Assembly (NCBI GenBank): GCA_000719695.1
Contig: JOHN01000043.1
Coordinates: 1-64,000 of the forward strand
Length of the DNA stretch: 64,000 nucleotides
Source: Streptomyces sp. NRRL F-6131
Lineage (GTDB): Bacteria > Actinomycetota > Actinomycetes > Streptomycetales > Streptomycetaceae
Reading direction: 5' to 3'
Shown here: piece by piece, positions 16,746 to 25,009 of the stretch
How the letters are laid out: each line of letters begins with the position of its first letter
Numbering within the stretch: the first letter of the stretch is position 1
The notes under the pieces: generated by a model
The model's database searches: none
Seen by the model: the letters and a program-made list of their open reading frames with translations, nothing else
What the model was told of the DNA's origin: nothing
Translations under genes and position numbers: made by a program

Positions 16746-18042
16746 CGGTCACCTCCCTCTCGTCCCGTCCGCCGTTCTGCTCCTCGCCGGGGCCGCCGTG
16801 CAGCGCGGCCTCCCGCCAGTCCTCCGGCAGCAGGTGGTCGAGCACGTCGTCCACGGTGACCGCGCCGACCAGGTGGTCCGCCTCGTCGACGACCGGCGCG
16901 GCGACCATGTTGTAGGTCGCCAGGTAGCTGGTGATCAGCGACAGCGGGGTGTCCGGCGGCAGCGGGTCGAGGTCGTCGTCGACCAGCGAGCCGACCAGGG
17001 TGTACGGGGGTTCGCGCAGCAGTCGCTGGAAGTGCACGGTGCCCAGGTACTTGCCGGTCGGGGTCTCGTTCGGCGGGCGGCAGACGAAGACCTGCGCGGC
17101 CAGCGCGGGCTTGTGGTCGGCGACCCGCACCCGGGCGAGCGCCTCGGCCACGGTGGCGTCCGGCTCCAGCACGATCGGCTCGGTGGTCATCAGACCGCCG
17201 GCGGTGTTCTCCTCGTAGGTCAGCAGCCGGCGGACCGGTTCGGCCTCGTCCGGCTCCATCAGCTGGAGCAGCCGTTCGGCCTCGTCGCCGGGCAGCTCGG
17301 AGAGCAGGTCCGCGGCGTCGTCCGGGTCCATCGCCTCCAGGACGTCGGCGGCCCGCTCGTCCTTCAGCTTGCCGATGATCTCGATCTGGTCGTCCTCGGG
17401 CAGCTCCTCCAGGACGTCGGCGAGCCGCTCGTCGTCGAGCGCGGCGGCGACCTCGGCGCGGCGCTTGGCGGAGAGGTGGTGCATGACGCTGGCGAGGTCG
17501 GCGGCGCGCAGCTGGTCGAAGGTGGCGAGCAGGTTGGCGGCGCCCTGGTTCTCCTCCGGCAGGGTGAAGCCGGTGACGTCCTGCCAGCCCAGGGTGAGCG
17601 TCTCGCCGCGGGCCTTGCGCAGCCGGCCGACCCGGCCGACCTGTACGAAGACCTTGCCGATCTCCCACTCGCGCAGCCGGGTCTGGGACATCGCGACGTC
17701 CAGGACGGTGACCTCCTGGCCGGTCTTGGTCCAGGTGACGGTGCGGTCCAGGAGTTCGGCGAGGACGAGGGTCTCGGCGGGGCGCTGCTCGAAGCGGCGC
17801 ATGTTGATCACCCCGGTGGTGATCACCTGGCCGGACTCCAGGCTGGTCACCCTGGTCATCGGCAGGAAGATCCGCCGCCGGCCGACCACCTCGATCAGCA
17901 GGCCGAGCACCCGGGGCGGGCGGCCGCCGATCCGCAGGGCGACGACGACGTCCCGGACCCGGCCGACCTGGTCGCCGTTCGGATCGAAGACGGCGATGCC
18001 GGACAGGTGCGAGATGAAGACCCGGTTGGCTGGCCCTGCCAT
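16735..18042 (-). CDS. MgtE N-domain/CBS protein without a transport domain
   Basis: A 435-residue soluble protein. The N-terminal part (~1-150) is a PRC-barrel-like segment (IAVFDPNGDQVGRVRDVVV). Next is a superhelical MgtE_N domain of repeated acidic units (LADVLEELPEDDQ, AADLLSELPGDEAE) around residues 210-285, then two CBS motifs (TAGGLMTTEPIVLEPDATV and VAAPVVDEADHLVGAVTVDDV). These parts sense Mg2+ in MgtE channels, but the five-helix channel domain is completely absent; the protein ends soon after the CBS pair. It may gate or sense for the coupled DUF1003 membrane protein. ATG start follows GGGAG. Counterpart: Rv1232c. Confidence 0.88.
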   Translation of the reverse strand: MAGPANRVFISHLSGIAVFDPNGDQVGRVRDVVVALRIGGRPPRVLGLLIEVVGRRRIFLPMTRVTSLESGQVITTGVINMRRFEQRPAETLVLAELLDRTVTWTKTGQEVTVLDVAMSQTRLREWEIGKVFVQVGRVGRLRKARGETLTLGWQDVTGFTLPEENQGAANLLATFDQLRAADLASVMHHLSAKRRAEVAAALDDERLADVLEELPEDDQIEIIGKLKDERAADVLEAMDPDDAADLLSELPGDEAERLLQLMEPDEAEPVRRLLTYEENTAGGLMTTEPIVLEPDATVAEALARVRVADHKPALAAQVFVCRPPNETPTGKYLGTVHFQRLLREPPYTLVGSLVDDDLDPLPPDTPLSLITSYLATYNMVAAPVVDEADHLVGAVTVDDVLDHLLPEDWREAALHGGPGEEQNGGRDEREVTGGR

Positions 18043-18204
18043 GGACTCCCTCGCTCGCTCGACGCCCGGTCGGGCGTCGCGGGCACGCCCCGCGGCCAAG
18101 GCTACTCGGGCATCTCCGCCCGGGCTCGGTGAAAGCGGGCGAATCGGGCGAACGGGGAGCGGGGCGGGTGGAAGCGGCGGGGAGTGGGCCGGGGTGGCGG
18201 TGCG

Positions 18205-18765
18205 TCAGCCCTTGCGGCGCTTGAGCAGCAGCTTCGGCAGCCCGGCCGGGATCGGCTTGCGGGTGGTGGCCGGGGTGGCCATCGGCGCCGCGACGTGCGA
18301 GTCCTCCGGCATCGCCCCGGGCCGCTCGGCGAGCTCCGCGCCCGCCGTCCCGGCCGGTTCCAGCCGCAGCACCCGGCACTCCCGGGCCCAGCGGTCGGCG
18401 ATGGCGTCGGTGTCCGGCGCGTTCAGCCGCTTGCCCTTCAGCTCCTCGACGGCGCCCAGCCAGGCCTCGCTCCGCGGGGCCAGTTCGACCACTCGGGCCG
18501 GCCAACCGGTCAGCCGGCCGCCCTTGTCCTTGCTGCGGACGGTGACCGTCGCGGCCGCCCCGCCGGACAGCCCGTGCAGCGGCTGCTCGGCGCCGTCGCC
18601 GACCACCACCACCGCGCCGTCGTGCCAGGCGTGCCAGAGGGCCCGCGCGTGCTCCTGGCCGTCCGCCCGGACCCAGAGCAGGCCGGACTTCTTCGCGGCC
18701 TCCTCCAGCAGGGCCCGGTCGAGGAAGTCGTCGGCGGTCGCGGCTGCGGCAGGCGTACGGTCCAT
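18205..18765 (-). CDS. conserved hypothetical protein
   Basis: A 186-residue protein beginning MDRTPAAAATADDFLDRALL. It contains a beta-rich stretch (GLLWVRADGQEHARALWHAW, DGAVVVVGDGAEQPL, ATVTVRSKDKGGRL) that loosely recalls a flavin-reductase/split-barrel fold, and a basic C-terminus KLLLKRRKG. The fold suggestion is weak and no cofactor motif is clear. It is transcribed away from the EamA transporter gene, with ~135 bp between starts. Codon bias supports coding on this strand. Confidence 0.7.
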   Translation of the reverse strand: MDRTPAAAATADDFLDRALLEEAAKKSGLLWVRADGQEHARALWHAWHDGAVVVVGDGAEQPLHGLSGGAAATVTVRSKDKGGRLTGWPARVVELAPRSEAWLGAVEELKGKRLNAPDTDAIADRWARECRVLRLEPAGTAGAELAERPGAMPEDSHVAAPMATPATTRKPIPAGLPKLLLKRRKG

Positions 18766-18901
18766 GGCGCACAGCGTACGGCCTGCGTCGTACGGGCGAT
18801 GTCTCGCCGTTCGGGCGACAGTTCCATGACCGGCGCACGGGCCTTACCGTAGGAACGCCCGCCCCGCCGACCCGATGCCCGACCAGATGCCGAGGAGCAC
18901 C

Positions 18902-19888
18902 GTGCCCGCCGCCCGGCCCGAGAGCGCCGCCGCCCTCCCCGCCGTCGTCCCCGACGTCGCCGTCCCCGTCCCCGACGTCGCCGCCTCCGACGTCACCGCA
19001 GGAACGCCGGCCGCCCCCGCGCGCGCCCTCCCCAGGACCGACCTGGTGCTGCTGGCCGTCTCCGTCGGCGCCATCTCGCTCTCCGCCCCGCTGATCAGCG
19101 CCACCGCCGCGCCCGCCCTGGCCATCGCCTTCTGGCGCAACGTCATGTCGGTCGGGGTGCTCGGCCCCTACGCGCTGCTGCGCCACCGCGCGGAACTGCG
19201 CGCCGTCCCCCGGCGCGCGCTGCTGCTGGCGATGGCCGCCGGGGTACTGCTCGCCGTCCACTTCGGCCTGTGGATGCCCAGCCTGCGGATGACCTCGGTG
19301 GCGTCCGCGACCGCCCTGGTCACCACCACCCCGCTGTGGACCATCGTGCTGATGCGGCTGCTCGGGGTGCGGGCGCCCCGGATGGTCTGGCTCGGCACGG
19401 TGGTGGCCTTCGCCGGCGTCCTGGTGCTCACCGGGGTCGATCTCTCGCTCTCGCCGCGCGCCCTGGCCGGCGACGCGCTGGCGCTCGGCGCGGGCCTCGC
19501 CGCCGCCGGGTACATGCTGCTCGGGGCCGAGGTCCGCCGGACCGTCAGCACCACCGCGTACACCCTGGTCTGCTACGCCACCACGGCCGCCGTCCTGCTG
19601 GTGGTCTGCCTGGTCGCCAGGACCCCGCTGTCCGGCTGGCCCGCGGGGGTCTGGTGGCAGATCGTGCTGCTGATGGCCACCGCCCAGCTGCTCGGCCACT
19701 CGCTCAGCAACCGCGTGGTCCGTACCCTCGGCCCCTCGGTGACCTCCACCGCGATCCTGCTGGAGACCCCGGGCGCGGCGCTGATCGCCGCGCTCTGGCT
19801 GGGCCAGTGGCCGCCGGCCGCCGCCTACCCGGCGGTGGTGCTGATCCTGCTCGGCCTGGTCCTGGTCGCCCGCGCCGACCGGCGGTAG
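18902..19888 (+). CDS. EamA/DMT-family transporter
   Basis: A 328-residue, about ten-helix drug/metabolite transporter made of two EamA repeats. An Ala/Pro/Val-rich N-terminal stretch of ~38 residues precedes the first helix (DLVLLAVSVGAISL). The conserved SATAAPALAIAFWRN, MTSVASATALVTTTPLW and the second-half ILLETPGAALIAALWLGQWP are typical. Export of small metabolites or amino acids is likely; the substrate is unknown. GTG start chosen because GAGGAG stands 5 nt upstream; an ATG 9 codons earlier lacks such a site. It converges on corA. Confidence 0.88.
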   Translation: MPAARPESAAALPAVVPDVAVPVPDVAASDVTAGTPAAPARALPRTDLVLLAVSVGAISLSAPLISATAAPALAIAFWRNVMSVGVLGPYALLRHRAELRAVPRRALLLAMAAGVLLAVHFGLWMPSLRMTSVASATALVTTTPLWTIVLMRLLGVRAPRMVWLGTVVAFAGVLVLTGVDLSLSPRALAGDALALGAGLAAAGYMLLGAEVRRTVSTTAYTLVCYATTAAVLLVVCLVARTPLSGWPAGVWWQIVLLMATAQLLGHSLSNRVVRTLGPSVTSTAILLETPGAALIAALWLGQWPPAAAYPAVVLILLGLVLVARADRR

Positions 19889-19943
19889 CCGCGGGCCGGC
19901 GCCGGGCCGGGCCGCCGTCGGGGCCGCTGCCGGGCCGCTCCGG

Positions 19944-21068
19944 CTACAGCCAGCCGTTGCGGCGGAAGCCCCGGTACATGCCGATGCAGATCAGCACCAC
20001 GCTGCCGAGCACCATCGGGTAGCCGTACCGGTGGTGCAGCTCCGGCATGTAGTCGAAGTTCATCCCGTACACGCCGGTGATCATGGTGGGCACCGCGAAG
20101 ATCGCCGCCCAGGCGGTGATCTTGCGCATGTCCTCGTTCTGCGCCACCGAGACCTGCGCCAGATTGGCCTGGAGCAGCGAGTTCAGCAGCTCGTCGAAGC
20201 CGTGCACCTGCTCGGTGACCCGGGCCAGGTGGTCGGCGACGTCCCGGAAGTACTTCTGGATCTCCGGGTCGACCAGCCGCTGGAGCGGCTCCGACAGCTG
20301 CTGCATCGGCCGCAGCAGCGGCGCCACCGCCCGCTTGAACTCCAGCACCTCGCGCTTGAGCTGGTAGACCCGCCCGACGTCGGCGCCCCGGCCGCCCCGG
20401 TTGGAGAACACCTCGAACTCGATCTCGTCCACGTCGGTCTGCAACTGGTCCGCGACCAGCAGGTAGTTGTCCACGACGTGGTCGGCGATCGCGTGCAGCA
20501 CCGCCGACGGGCCCTTGGCCAGCAGTCCCGAGCCGTCCGCGTCGGCCTCCAGCCGGTGCCGCAGCTCCTTGAGCGAGCTGTGCCCGCCGTGCCGCACGGT
20601 GATCACGAAGTCCCGCCCGGCGAACACCATCAGCTCACCGGTCTCGACCACCTCGCTGGTCGGGGTCAGCTGGTCGTGGTCGACGTAGCGGATCGTCTTG
20701 AAGACGGCGAACAGCACGTCGTCGTACCGCTCGACCTTCGGCCGCTGGTGCGCGTGCACCGCGTCCTCGACCGCCAGCGGGTGCAGCCCGAAGCGCTGGG
20801 CGATGCCCTCGAACTCCGCCTCGGTCGGCTCGTGCAGCCCAATCCAGCTGAACGACCCGTCGCCGTCCGGCAGTTGCTTGGACGCCTGGACCAGCCGGGC
20901 CGCCTCGCGCGGGCTGCAGGTCTCGCCGTGCCGCCGGCCGTGCTGGTAGACCGCGCAGTCCACCACCGCCGACGGGGTCTGGCCGGGGTGGATGGTGTCG
21001 AACAGGCCCGCCGCGGTCCGGCGGCGGTTGGTGCGAACGGCTGCGCGCAGGCTGTTGATCATCGACAT
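19944..21068 (-). CDS. corA: magnesium/cobalt transport protein CorA
   Basis: A 374-residue CorA channel, homopentameric, for Mg2+/Co2+ uptake. The large cytoplasmic domain includes FSWIGLHEPTEAEFEG and LHPLAVEDAVHAHQRPK; the C-terminus has two membrane helices, the first ending in the invariant YGMNF selectivity motif (MITGVYGMNFDYMPEL), the second MVLGSVVLICIGMYRGFR. The ATG start has AAGGGAG 7 nt upstream. CorA is also part of the corresponding mycobacterial block (Rv1239c). About 500 bp of non-coding DNA lie upstream; I could not recognise a known Mg2+ riboswitch there. Confidence 0.95.
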   Translation of the reverse strand: MSMINSLRAAVRTNRRRTAAGLFDTIHPGQTPSAVVDCAVYQHGRRHGETCSPREAARLVQASKQLPDGDGSFSWIGLHEPTEAEFEGIAQRFGLHPLAVEDAVHAHQRPKVERYDDVLFAVFKTIRYVDHDQLTPTSEVVETGELMVFAGRDFVITVRHGGHSSLKELRHRLEADADGSGLLAKGPSAVLHAIADHVVDNYLLVADQLQTDVDEIEFEVFSNRGGRGADVGRVYQLKREVLEFKRAVAPLLRPMQQLSEPLQRLVDPEIQKYFRDVADHLARVTEQVHGFDELLNSLLQANLAQVSVAQNEDMRKITAWAAIFAVPTMITGVYGMNFDYMPELHHRYGYPMVLGSVVLICIGMYRGFRRNGWL

Positions 21069-21564
21069 GGCAGGCTCCCTTGGGCAGGAACCGCCGCACG
21101 ACGGCGTGGTGACGGGTGGCCGCGGTGCGACGGCGGAGGAACACCGATGGAATCCGGCGCCTGCGGTCGCTCCTCGGCCTTGCTGGGGCACGCGGAACGG
21201 AACGACCGGACGTCGGTGGGGTGCTCTCCCGGCCGGACCGGAGCGCCGCGTGCCGACGGCACGGGGCGGGCGGGTCCAGGGCGCCGGCGACGAAACCGTT
21301 CGGCGGTGCCGAGGTTTCCGGGGCCCGCTGTTTCAGCCCGTGTGTCGAGGGGTACGGGGAAGGCGTCCGGGCCGGGTAGAGCTGCCGGTACTGCATGGTC
21401 GGCTGGTATCCACCGCAACCACCTCCTTCGCGCCGCTGCCCCGGAGGAAGGGGAATTCCCCGGTGGCCAGTCGCTCACACTAACATCCGATCGGCCTTCG
21501 CCGCGCCCGCGTTCACGTAAAGGCCGTGCCAACGCCCGGCGGTGCGCGGGTTACGCTCACCGGC
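21069..21564. other. 496-bp non-coding interval upstream of corA
   Basis: Open frames here show no coding codon bias. Notable items are a perfect 12-nt palindrome GGGGAATTCCCC (21450-21461) and a TAGTGT -10-like element on the minus strand (21477-21482), with no convincing -35, that could give corA a ~400-nt leader. TACGCT (21552-21557) on the plus strand serves the next gene. No M-box or other riboswitch recognised. Confidence 0.5.
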
Positions 21565-22206
21565 ATGGCCCACGACTTCCCGCCCTTCGGCGACCCAAAC
21601 GGCGGCAGCGCGCACGGCCCCTCCCGGACGGCGGTCCTGGCCGCCGTCGAGGCCAGGCTGCTCACCACCTTCGGCGAGCCGAGCGGCCGCGCCGCCGTGA
21701 CCTTCCTCGGCACCGACCGCATCGAGGTGCTGCGCTTCGGCCCCGACGCCGAGGGGCTGGTCCGCTACGCCACCCTCGGCATGTCCGCCGCGCCGATGGC
21801 CGACCCGACCGCCGCCGTCGCCGACCAGGTCCGCGGCCCGCGCGCCGAACTCGTGCTGACGATCCGCGGCGGGCGCGACGCCGTGCTCCGCCCGCTGGCC
21901 ACCTTCGCGGCGACCCCGCAGGTGGAAGGACTGGTGGTGGCCCCCGGCGGTTCGCTGGACCTCGGCACCCCGCTGTGGGACGGCGCGCCGTTCACCTCCG
22001 TCCTGGCGGCCGAGCCCGGCGGGCTGGTCGAGGACCTGGAGCTGGACGCCCCGGCCGATCCGGTGCGCTTCCTGCCGCTGCTGCCGATGACGCCCAACGA
22101 GGCCGGCTGGAAGCGGGTGCACGGCGCCGAGGCCCTGCAGGAGCGCTGGCTCCGGCACGGGACCGACCTGCGCGACCCGGAGCGCCGGGGCGTCCGCCTG
22201 GACTGA
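21565..22206 (+). CDS. suppressor-of-fused (SUFU) domain protein
   Basis: A 213-residue cytoplasmic protein that resembles the bacterial SUFU-like domain: an N-terminal helix (AVLAAVEARLLTTFGEP), a beta sheet with VEVLRFGP-type strands, the conserved ATLGMSAAPM element, LVLTIRGGRD and a late FLPLLPMTPNEAGWK motif. In bacteria this domain is often an immunity-like or protein-binding module; here no toxin or secretion gene is adjacent, so the role is unknown. No Shine-Dalgarno sequence precedes the ATG, but TACGCT ends 7 nt upstream, suggesting a leaderless transcript. It converges on the PHP gene. Confidence 0.82.
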   Translation: MAHDFPPFGDPNGGSAHGPSRTAVLAAVEARLLTTFGEPSGRAAVTFLGTDRIEVLRFGPDAEGLVRYATLGMSAAPMADPTAAVADQVRGPRAELVLTIRGGRDAVLRPLATFAATPQVEGLVVAPGGSLDLGTPLWDGAPFTSVLAAEPGGLVEDLELDAPADPVRFLPLLPMTPNEAGWKRVHGAEALQERWLRHGTDLRDPERRGVRLD

Positions 22207-22315
22207 CCGGCCAGGGCGCCCGACCGGCGTCGGAACTCCCGATGCGGCGTCAGAACCACCGGCCCACCCGGCCGGGGGCGCGGTGACGCCCCGTGCGGCC
22301 CGGACCCGGCGTTGC

Positions 22316-23176
22316 TCAGCCGCCGATCGGCTTGGCGCCGGTGGCCTGGCCCACCAGCGCCTCGTAGACCGCCGGGTCGGTGGTGTGCTCGCCGAGCCGG
22401 ACCGTCTTGCGGGCGCCGTGGTAGTCGCTGGAGCCGGTGGTCAGCAGCCCCAACTCGGCGGCGAGTCCCCGCAGGTGCTCCCGGGTGGGCTCGTCGTGGT
22501 CGATGTGGTCGACCTCCAGCGCGGCCAGTCCGGCCGCCGCGAGGTCGGCGATGACCTGGTCGGAGACGGTCCGCCCGCGCTTCACCGCCCCCGGGTGGGC
22601 GAAGACCGGGACCCCGCCGGCCGCCCGGACCAGCCGGACCGCGGTCACCGGGTCGGTCTCGTGCTTGCGGACGTCCGCCCGCCCGCCGTTGGCCAGCCAG
22701 TCCGCTGTGAAGGCGTCCGACACCGAGGCCACCACGCCCGCCTCGACCAGCGCGCTGGCGATGTGCGGACGACCCACCGAGCCGGCCCCGGCGATCCGCT
22801 GCACCTGCTCCCAGCTGATGTCCGCGCCCAGCTGGCGGCAGCGCTCGACGATCGCCCGGCCGCGCCGGAACCGGTCGGTGCGCACCAGCTCGCGCTCCGC
22901 CGCGAAGGCGGGCTCGGCCGGGTCGAACAGGTAGGCCAGCATGTGCATCGAGATGTCGTCGACCACGCAGGAGAGTTCGGCGCCCGGGACGAGGGTCAGC
23001 CGGGTGCCGGCGGGCAGGGCGTGCACCGCGTCGGCCGCCTCGGCGTGGCCCGCCACCGTGTCGTGGTCGGTCAGCGCCACCACGTCCAGCCCGGCCCCGA
23101 CGGCCGCCGCCACCAGCTCGGCCGGGGTGTCCGTGCCGTCGGAGGCGTTGCTGTGGGCGTGGAGGTCGATGCGCAC
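22316..23176 (-). CDS. PHP-domain phosphoesterase
   Basis: A 286-residue metal-dependent phosphoesterase of the PHP family, similar to RNase AM/3',5'-nucleotide bisphosphate phosphatase (TrpH/YciV group). All PHP motifs are visible: MRIDLHAHSNASDG (motif I), VVALTDHDTV (II), LVPGAELSC and the late HPGA (III) and TTGSSDYHG (IV), which together bind three metals. A ~75-residue insert (residues ~95-175) caps the site. Likely acts on 3'-phosphoadenosine phosphate or short 5'-phosphorylated oligonucleotides. The ATG is close to the ORF limit, preceded by GAGGAGCACC. Confidence 0.9.
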   Translation of the reverse strand: MRIDLHAHSNASDGTDTPAELVAAAVGAGLDVVALTDHDTVAGHAEAADAVHALPAGTRLTLVPGAELSCVVDDISMHMLAYLFDPAEPAFAAERELVRTDRFRRGRAIVERCRQLGADISWEQVQRIAGAGSVGRPHIASALVEAGVVASVSDAFTADWLANGGRADVRKHETDPVTAVRLVRAAGGVPVFAHPGAVKRGRTVSDQVIADLAAAGLAALEVDHIDHDEPTREHLRGLAAELGLLTTGSSDYHGARKTVRLGEHTTDPAVYEALVGQATGAKPIGG

Positions 23177-23318
23177 GGGCGGTGCTCCTCGAAGGTCGGC
23201 GCCGCGCGGGGCGGCGCTGGGGGCCGGCCCGGCGGCCCGGCGGCTGCCGCCCAGGATAGTGCGGACGCGGGGCGGCGCCGGCCGACCCCGGACGGCGATT
23301 CGGCGGGCCGCGCACCGC

Positions 23319-23366
23319 CGGGCGGACCGGCGGGCGGACCGGCGGGCGGACCGGGGGGCGGGCCGG
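23319..23366. repeat. 12-bp tandem repeat, four units
   Basis: CGGGCGGACCGG is repeated exactly three times (23319-23354), followed by a fourth unit with two changes (23355-23366). The array is intergenic, between the DUF6758 stop and the PHP start, and may be replication slippage or a transcription terminator-like GC block. Confidence 0.75.
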
Positions 23367-23372
23367 CGGGTG

Positions 23373-24011
23373 TCAGCCGAGCAGCTGGGGCGACAGGGCC
23401 CCGCAGGGCAGCAGGTCCAGCTCGGCGCCGGCGTCCCGCAGGTCCGTCAGCACCAGCTCGTCGTACATCACCAGGGCCGACTGCTCGGGCCAGGCGACCG
23501 CCCAGAGCCAGAGGCCGCGGGCCTCGCCGACGAACACCGCGCGGTCCGCCGGGGCGTCCGGCACGTGGAACATCGGCGTCGGCCGGCCGGCCGCCATCAG
23601 CTTGGCGTCGGCGGGCTTGTAGAGCGCCACCGACTCGCCCGGGTCCGGCCCCGACAGCCCCGCGTACCGGGCGCCGAGACCCACGCCCAGCTCCTCGGCC
23701 ACCAGCACGAGTTCGCCGAAGCCGCCCAGCGGTGCCGGGCCGGAGCAGGCGACGGCGGTGGCCCGGGCGCCCGAGACGTCGTCGCCGACGTGCGCGATGC
23801 CGGTGTAGAGCCAGCCCACCGGGAGCGGCCAGGGCAGCCAGACGGGGACCTGCGACCGGGCGACGGCGACGCCGAGGGCTTCCACGCTCGGTGGCAGCAC
23901 CGGCTGCATCGGGTGCACGGCGCCGTGCCGGTCGCACTGCCAGGTGTCTGAGAACAGACCGGGCGCGCGCACCCGACCGGCGCACCTCGGACAGCTGGGC
24001 TCGCCCCTCAT
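23373..24011 (-). CDS. DUF6758 zinc-ribbon-like protein
   Basis: A 212-residue protein starting MRGEPSCPRCAGRVRAPGLF. The C-x2-C followed by WQCDRHG makes a probable N-terminal zinc ribbon. The rest holds VPVWLPWPLPVGWLYTGIAHVGDD, FGELVLVAEELGVGLGARYAG and a C-terminal WLWAVAWPEQSALVMYDELV; no catalytic residues are recognisable. The family is widespread in streptomycetes, next to a PHP gene, with unknown function. ATG start matches the conserved N-terminus; a TTG three codons upstream is closer to GGAGGAG and is an alternative. Confidence 0.82.
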   Translation of the reverse strand: MRGEPSCPRCAGRVRAPGLFSDTWQCDRHGAVHPMQPVLPPSVEALGVAVARSQVPVWLPWPLPVGWLYTGIAHVGDDVSGARATAVACSGPAPLGGFGELVLVAEELGVGLGARYAGLSGPDPGESVALYKPADAKLMAAGRPTPMFHVPDAPADRAVFVGEARGLWLWAVAWPEQSALVMYDELVLTDLRDAGAELDLLPCGALSPQLLG

Positions 24012-24230
24012 AGCCGACAACGCTCCTCCCTCCGGACCGCCGCGTCAAGGACGATCACCCGTACGGAGGGCGGCGCGGCACCTGTCGGTGACGGGTGCCC
24101 GTGCGGCGCGGGGTGGGCGCGGTGCGGGCGGCTCCCGTTGGGAAATGTCCAGCGGGGGGCGGCGGCAAACGTCGGGGGTGCGCGCCGGAGCGCGGCGGCG
24201 GGGTGCTGTTCGAGCGCTGTTCGGACCACG

Positions 24231-24278
<48 letters not shown>

Positions 24279-24314
24279 GCGAGGGACGGCGGTCGCCGCG
24301 GCGGGCCCGGACGC

Positions 24315-24356
24315 ACTGACGCCCCGTGGTCGCTGTGGCGATGACGGGGCGTCAGT
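24315..24356 (-). terminator. 13-bp hairpin downstream of the 48-residue gene
   Basis: ACTGACGCCCCGT (24315-24327) pairs perfectly with ACGGGGCGTCAGT (24344-24356) across a 16-nt loop. It lies ~80 nt beyond the stop of the small minus-strand gene and is the best candidate for its terminator. Confidence 0.6.
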
Positions 24357-24437
24357 CGGGTATCGGAACGTCCGGATCGGACGCGCCGGGCTCCTCGGCG
24401 GCGGGGGAGTGCGGGGACTCCGCGGCGCCGGGCCCGG

Positions 24438-24584
24438 TCAGACGGCCGGGCACGGACGGATGAGCAGGCGTTCGCCGGTGCGGGCGGCGGCCTGGACGAG
24501 CTCGCGGACGGTCTCGGCGTCGGCGATGAGTCGGTCGGTGGCGGTGCCGTGGGCGTCGTCCAGTCGGAGAATCTCGAAGCGCAT
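24438..24584 (-). CDS. 48-residue conserved small protein
   Basis: Begins MRFEILRLDDAHGTATD and ends LLIRPCPAV. The predicted pattern is strand-turn-helix-strand: a short N-terminal strand, the helix TVRELVQAAARTGERL and the strand LLIRP. Small proteins of this design with RFEILRLDD at the N-terminus occur in many streptomycetes; function unknown. It has one of the best ribosome binding sites in the window (AAAGGAG, 6 nt before the ATG), which argues strongly for expression. It stands alone in about one kilobase of non-coding DNA with a long upstream region, compatible with regulated expression. Confidence 0.78.
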   Translation of the reverse strand: MRFEILRLDDAHGTATDRLIADAETVRELVQAAARTGERLLIRPCPAV

Positions 24585-25009
24585 GGGCGTCTCCTTTCCT
24601 GGCCCCGCGGGGCGGGGCGGTCGTGGCTGAGTCGGAATCAGCCCGTTCGGGGTCTGTCGGGTCGAGTCGTCGACCAGCTGCTGTCGCGGCAAAGAGGGCT
24701 CCCCCCTGATTGCCAAGGGCGTCGGTGTCCCTCGTGAACCACCGTGCGGTGGCGCTGCTACCGGGCCGTTGCCCGTGGGTGAAGTCCTGGTTTCGGAAGG
24801 GCGCGTCGGCGACGCGCCGACGTCACTGTCGACGATGTTTCCAGGACCGAATCAAATATTACCGCAACTAACGAATTTTGTCGCCCCCTTGTACCAGGGG
24901 CCTGCGGGGGCCGTCGCGGCGGGGTCCGGGTCCGGGCGCGTGGGCGGGCCGGAGTGGGGGCGGGCCGGAGTGGGGTGGGCCGGAGCGGGGGTCGGCGGGG
25001 GCCGGGCCG
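24585..25009. other. 425-bp non-coding interval with AT-rich patch
   Basis: Upstream region of the 48-residue gene. Between about 24836 and 24890 the base composition drops to near 45% GC, far below the surroundings; on the minus strand TAATAT could be a -10 element there, giving a ~270-nt leader. The left third is moderately GC-rich and the right end carries a G-rich repeat. No ORF is supported. Confidence 0.5.
24946..24991. repeat. 15/16-nt G-rich tandem repeat
   Basis: Three units beginning GGGCCGGAG at 24946, 24962 and 24977, each ending in a run of G (the last has C for T). Located directly downstream of the alpha/beta hydrolase stop. Confidence 0.6.

Noticed and set aside
21069..21564. 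Mg2+ riboswitch (M-box or mgtA-type) upstream of corA
   Set aside because: I could not find the conserved core elements or a terminator/antiterminator pair; only a short palindrome and a weak -10.
24836..24890. Phage or plasmid attachment site in the AT-rich patch
   Set aside because: No tRNA gene, integrase or flanking direct repeat is present.
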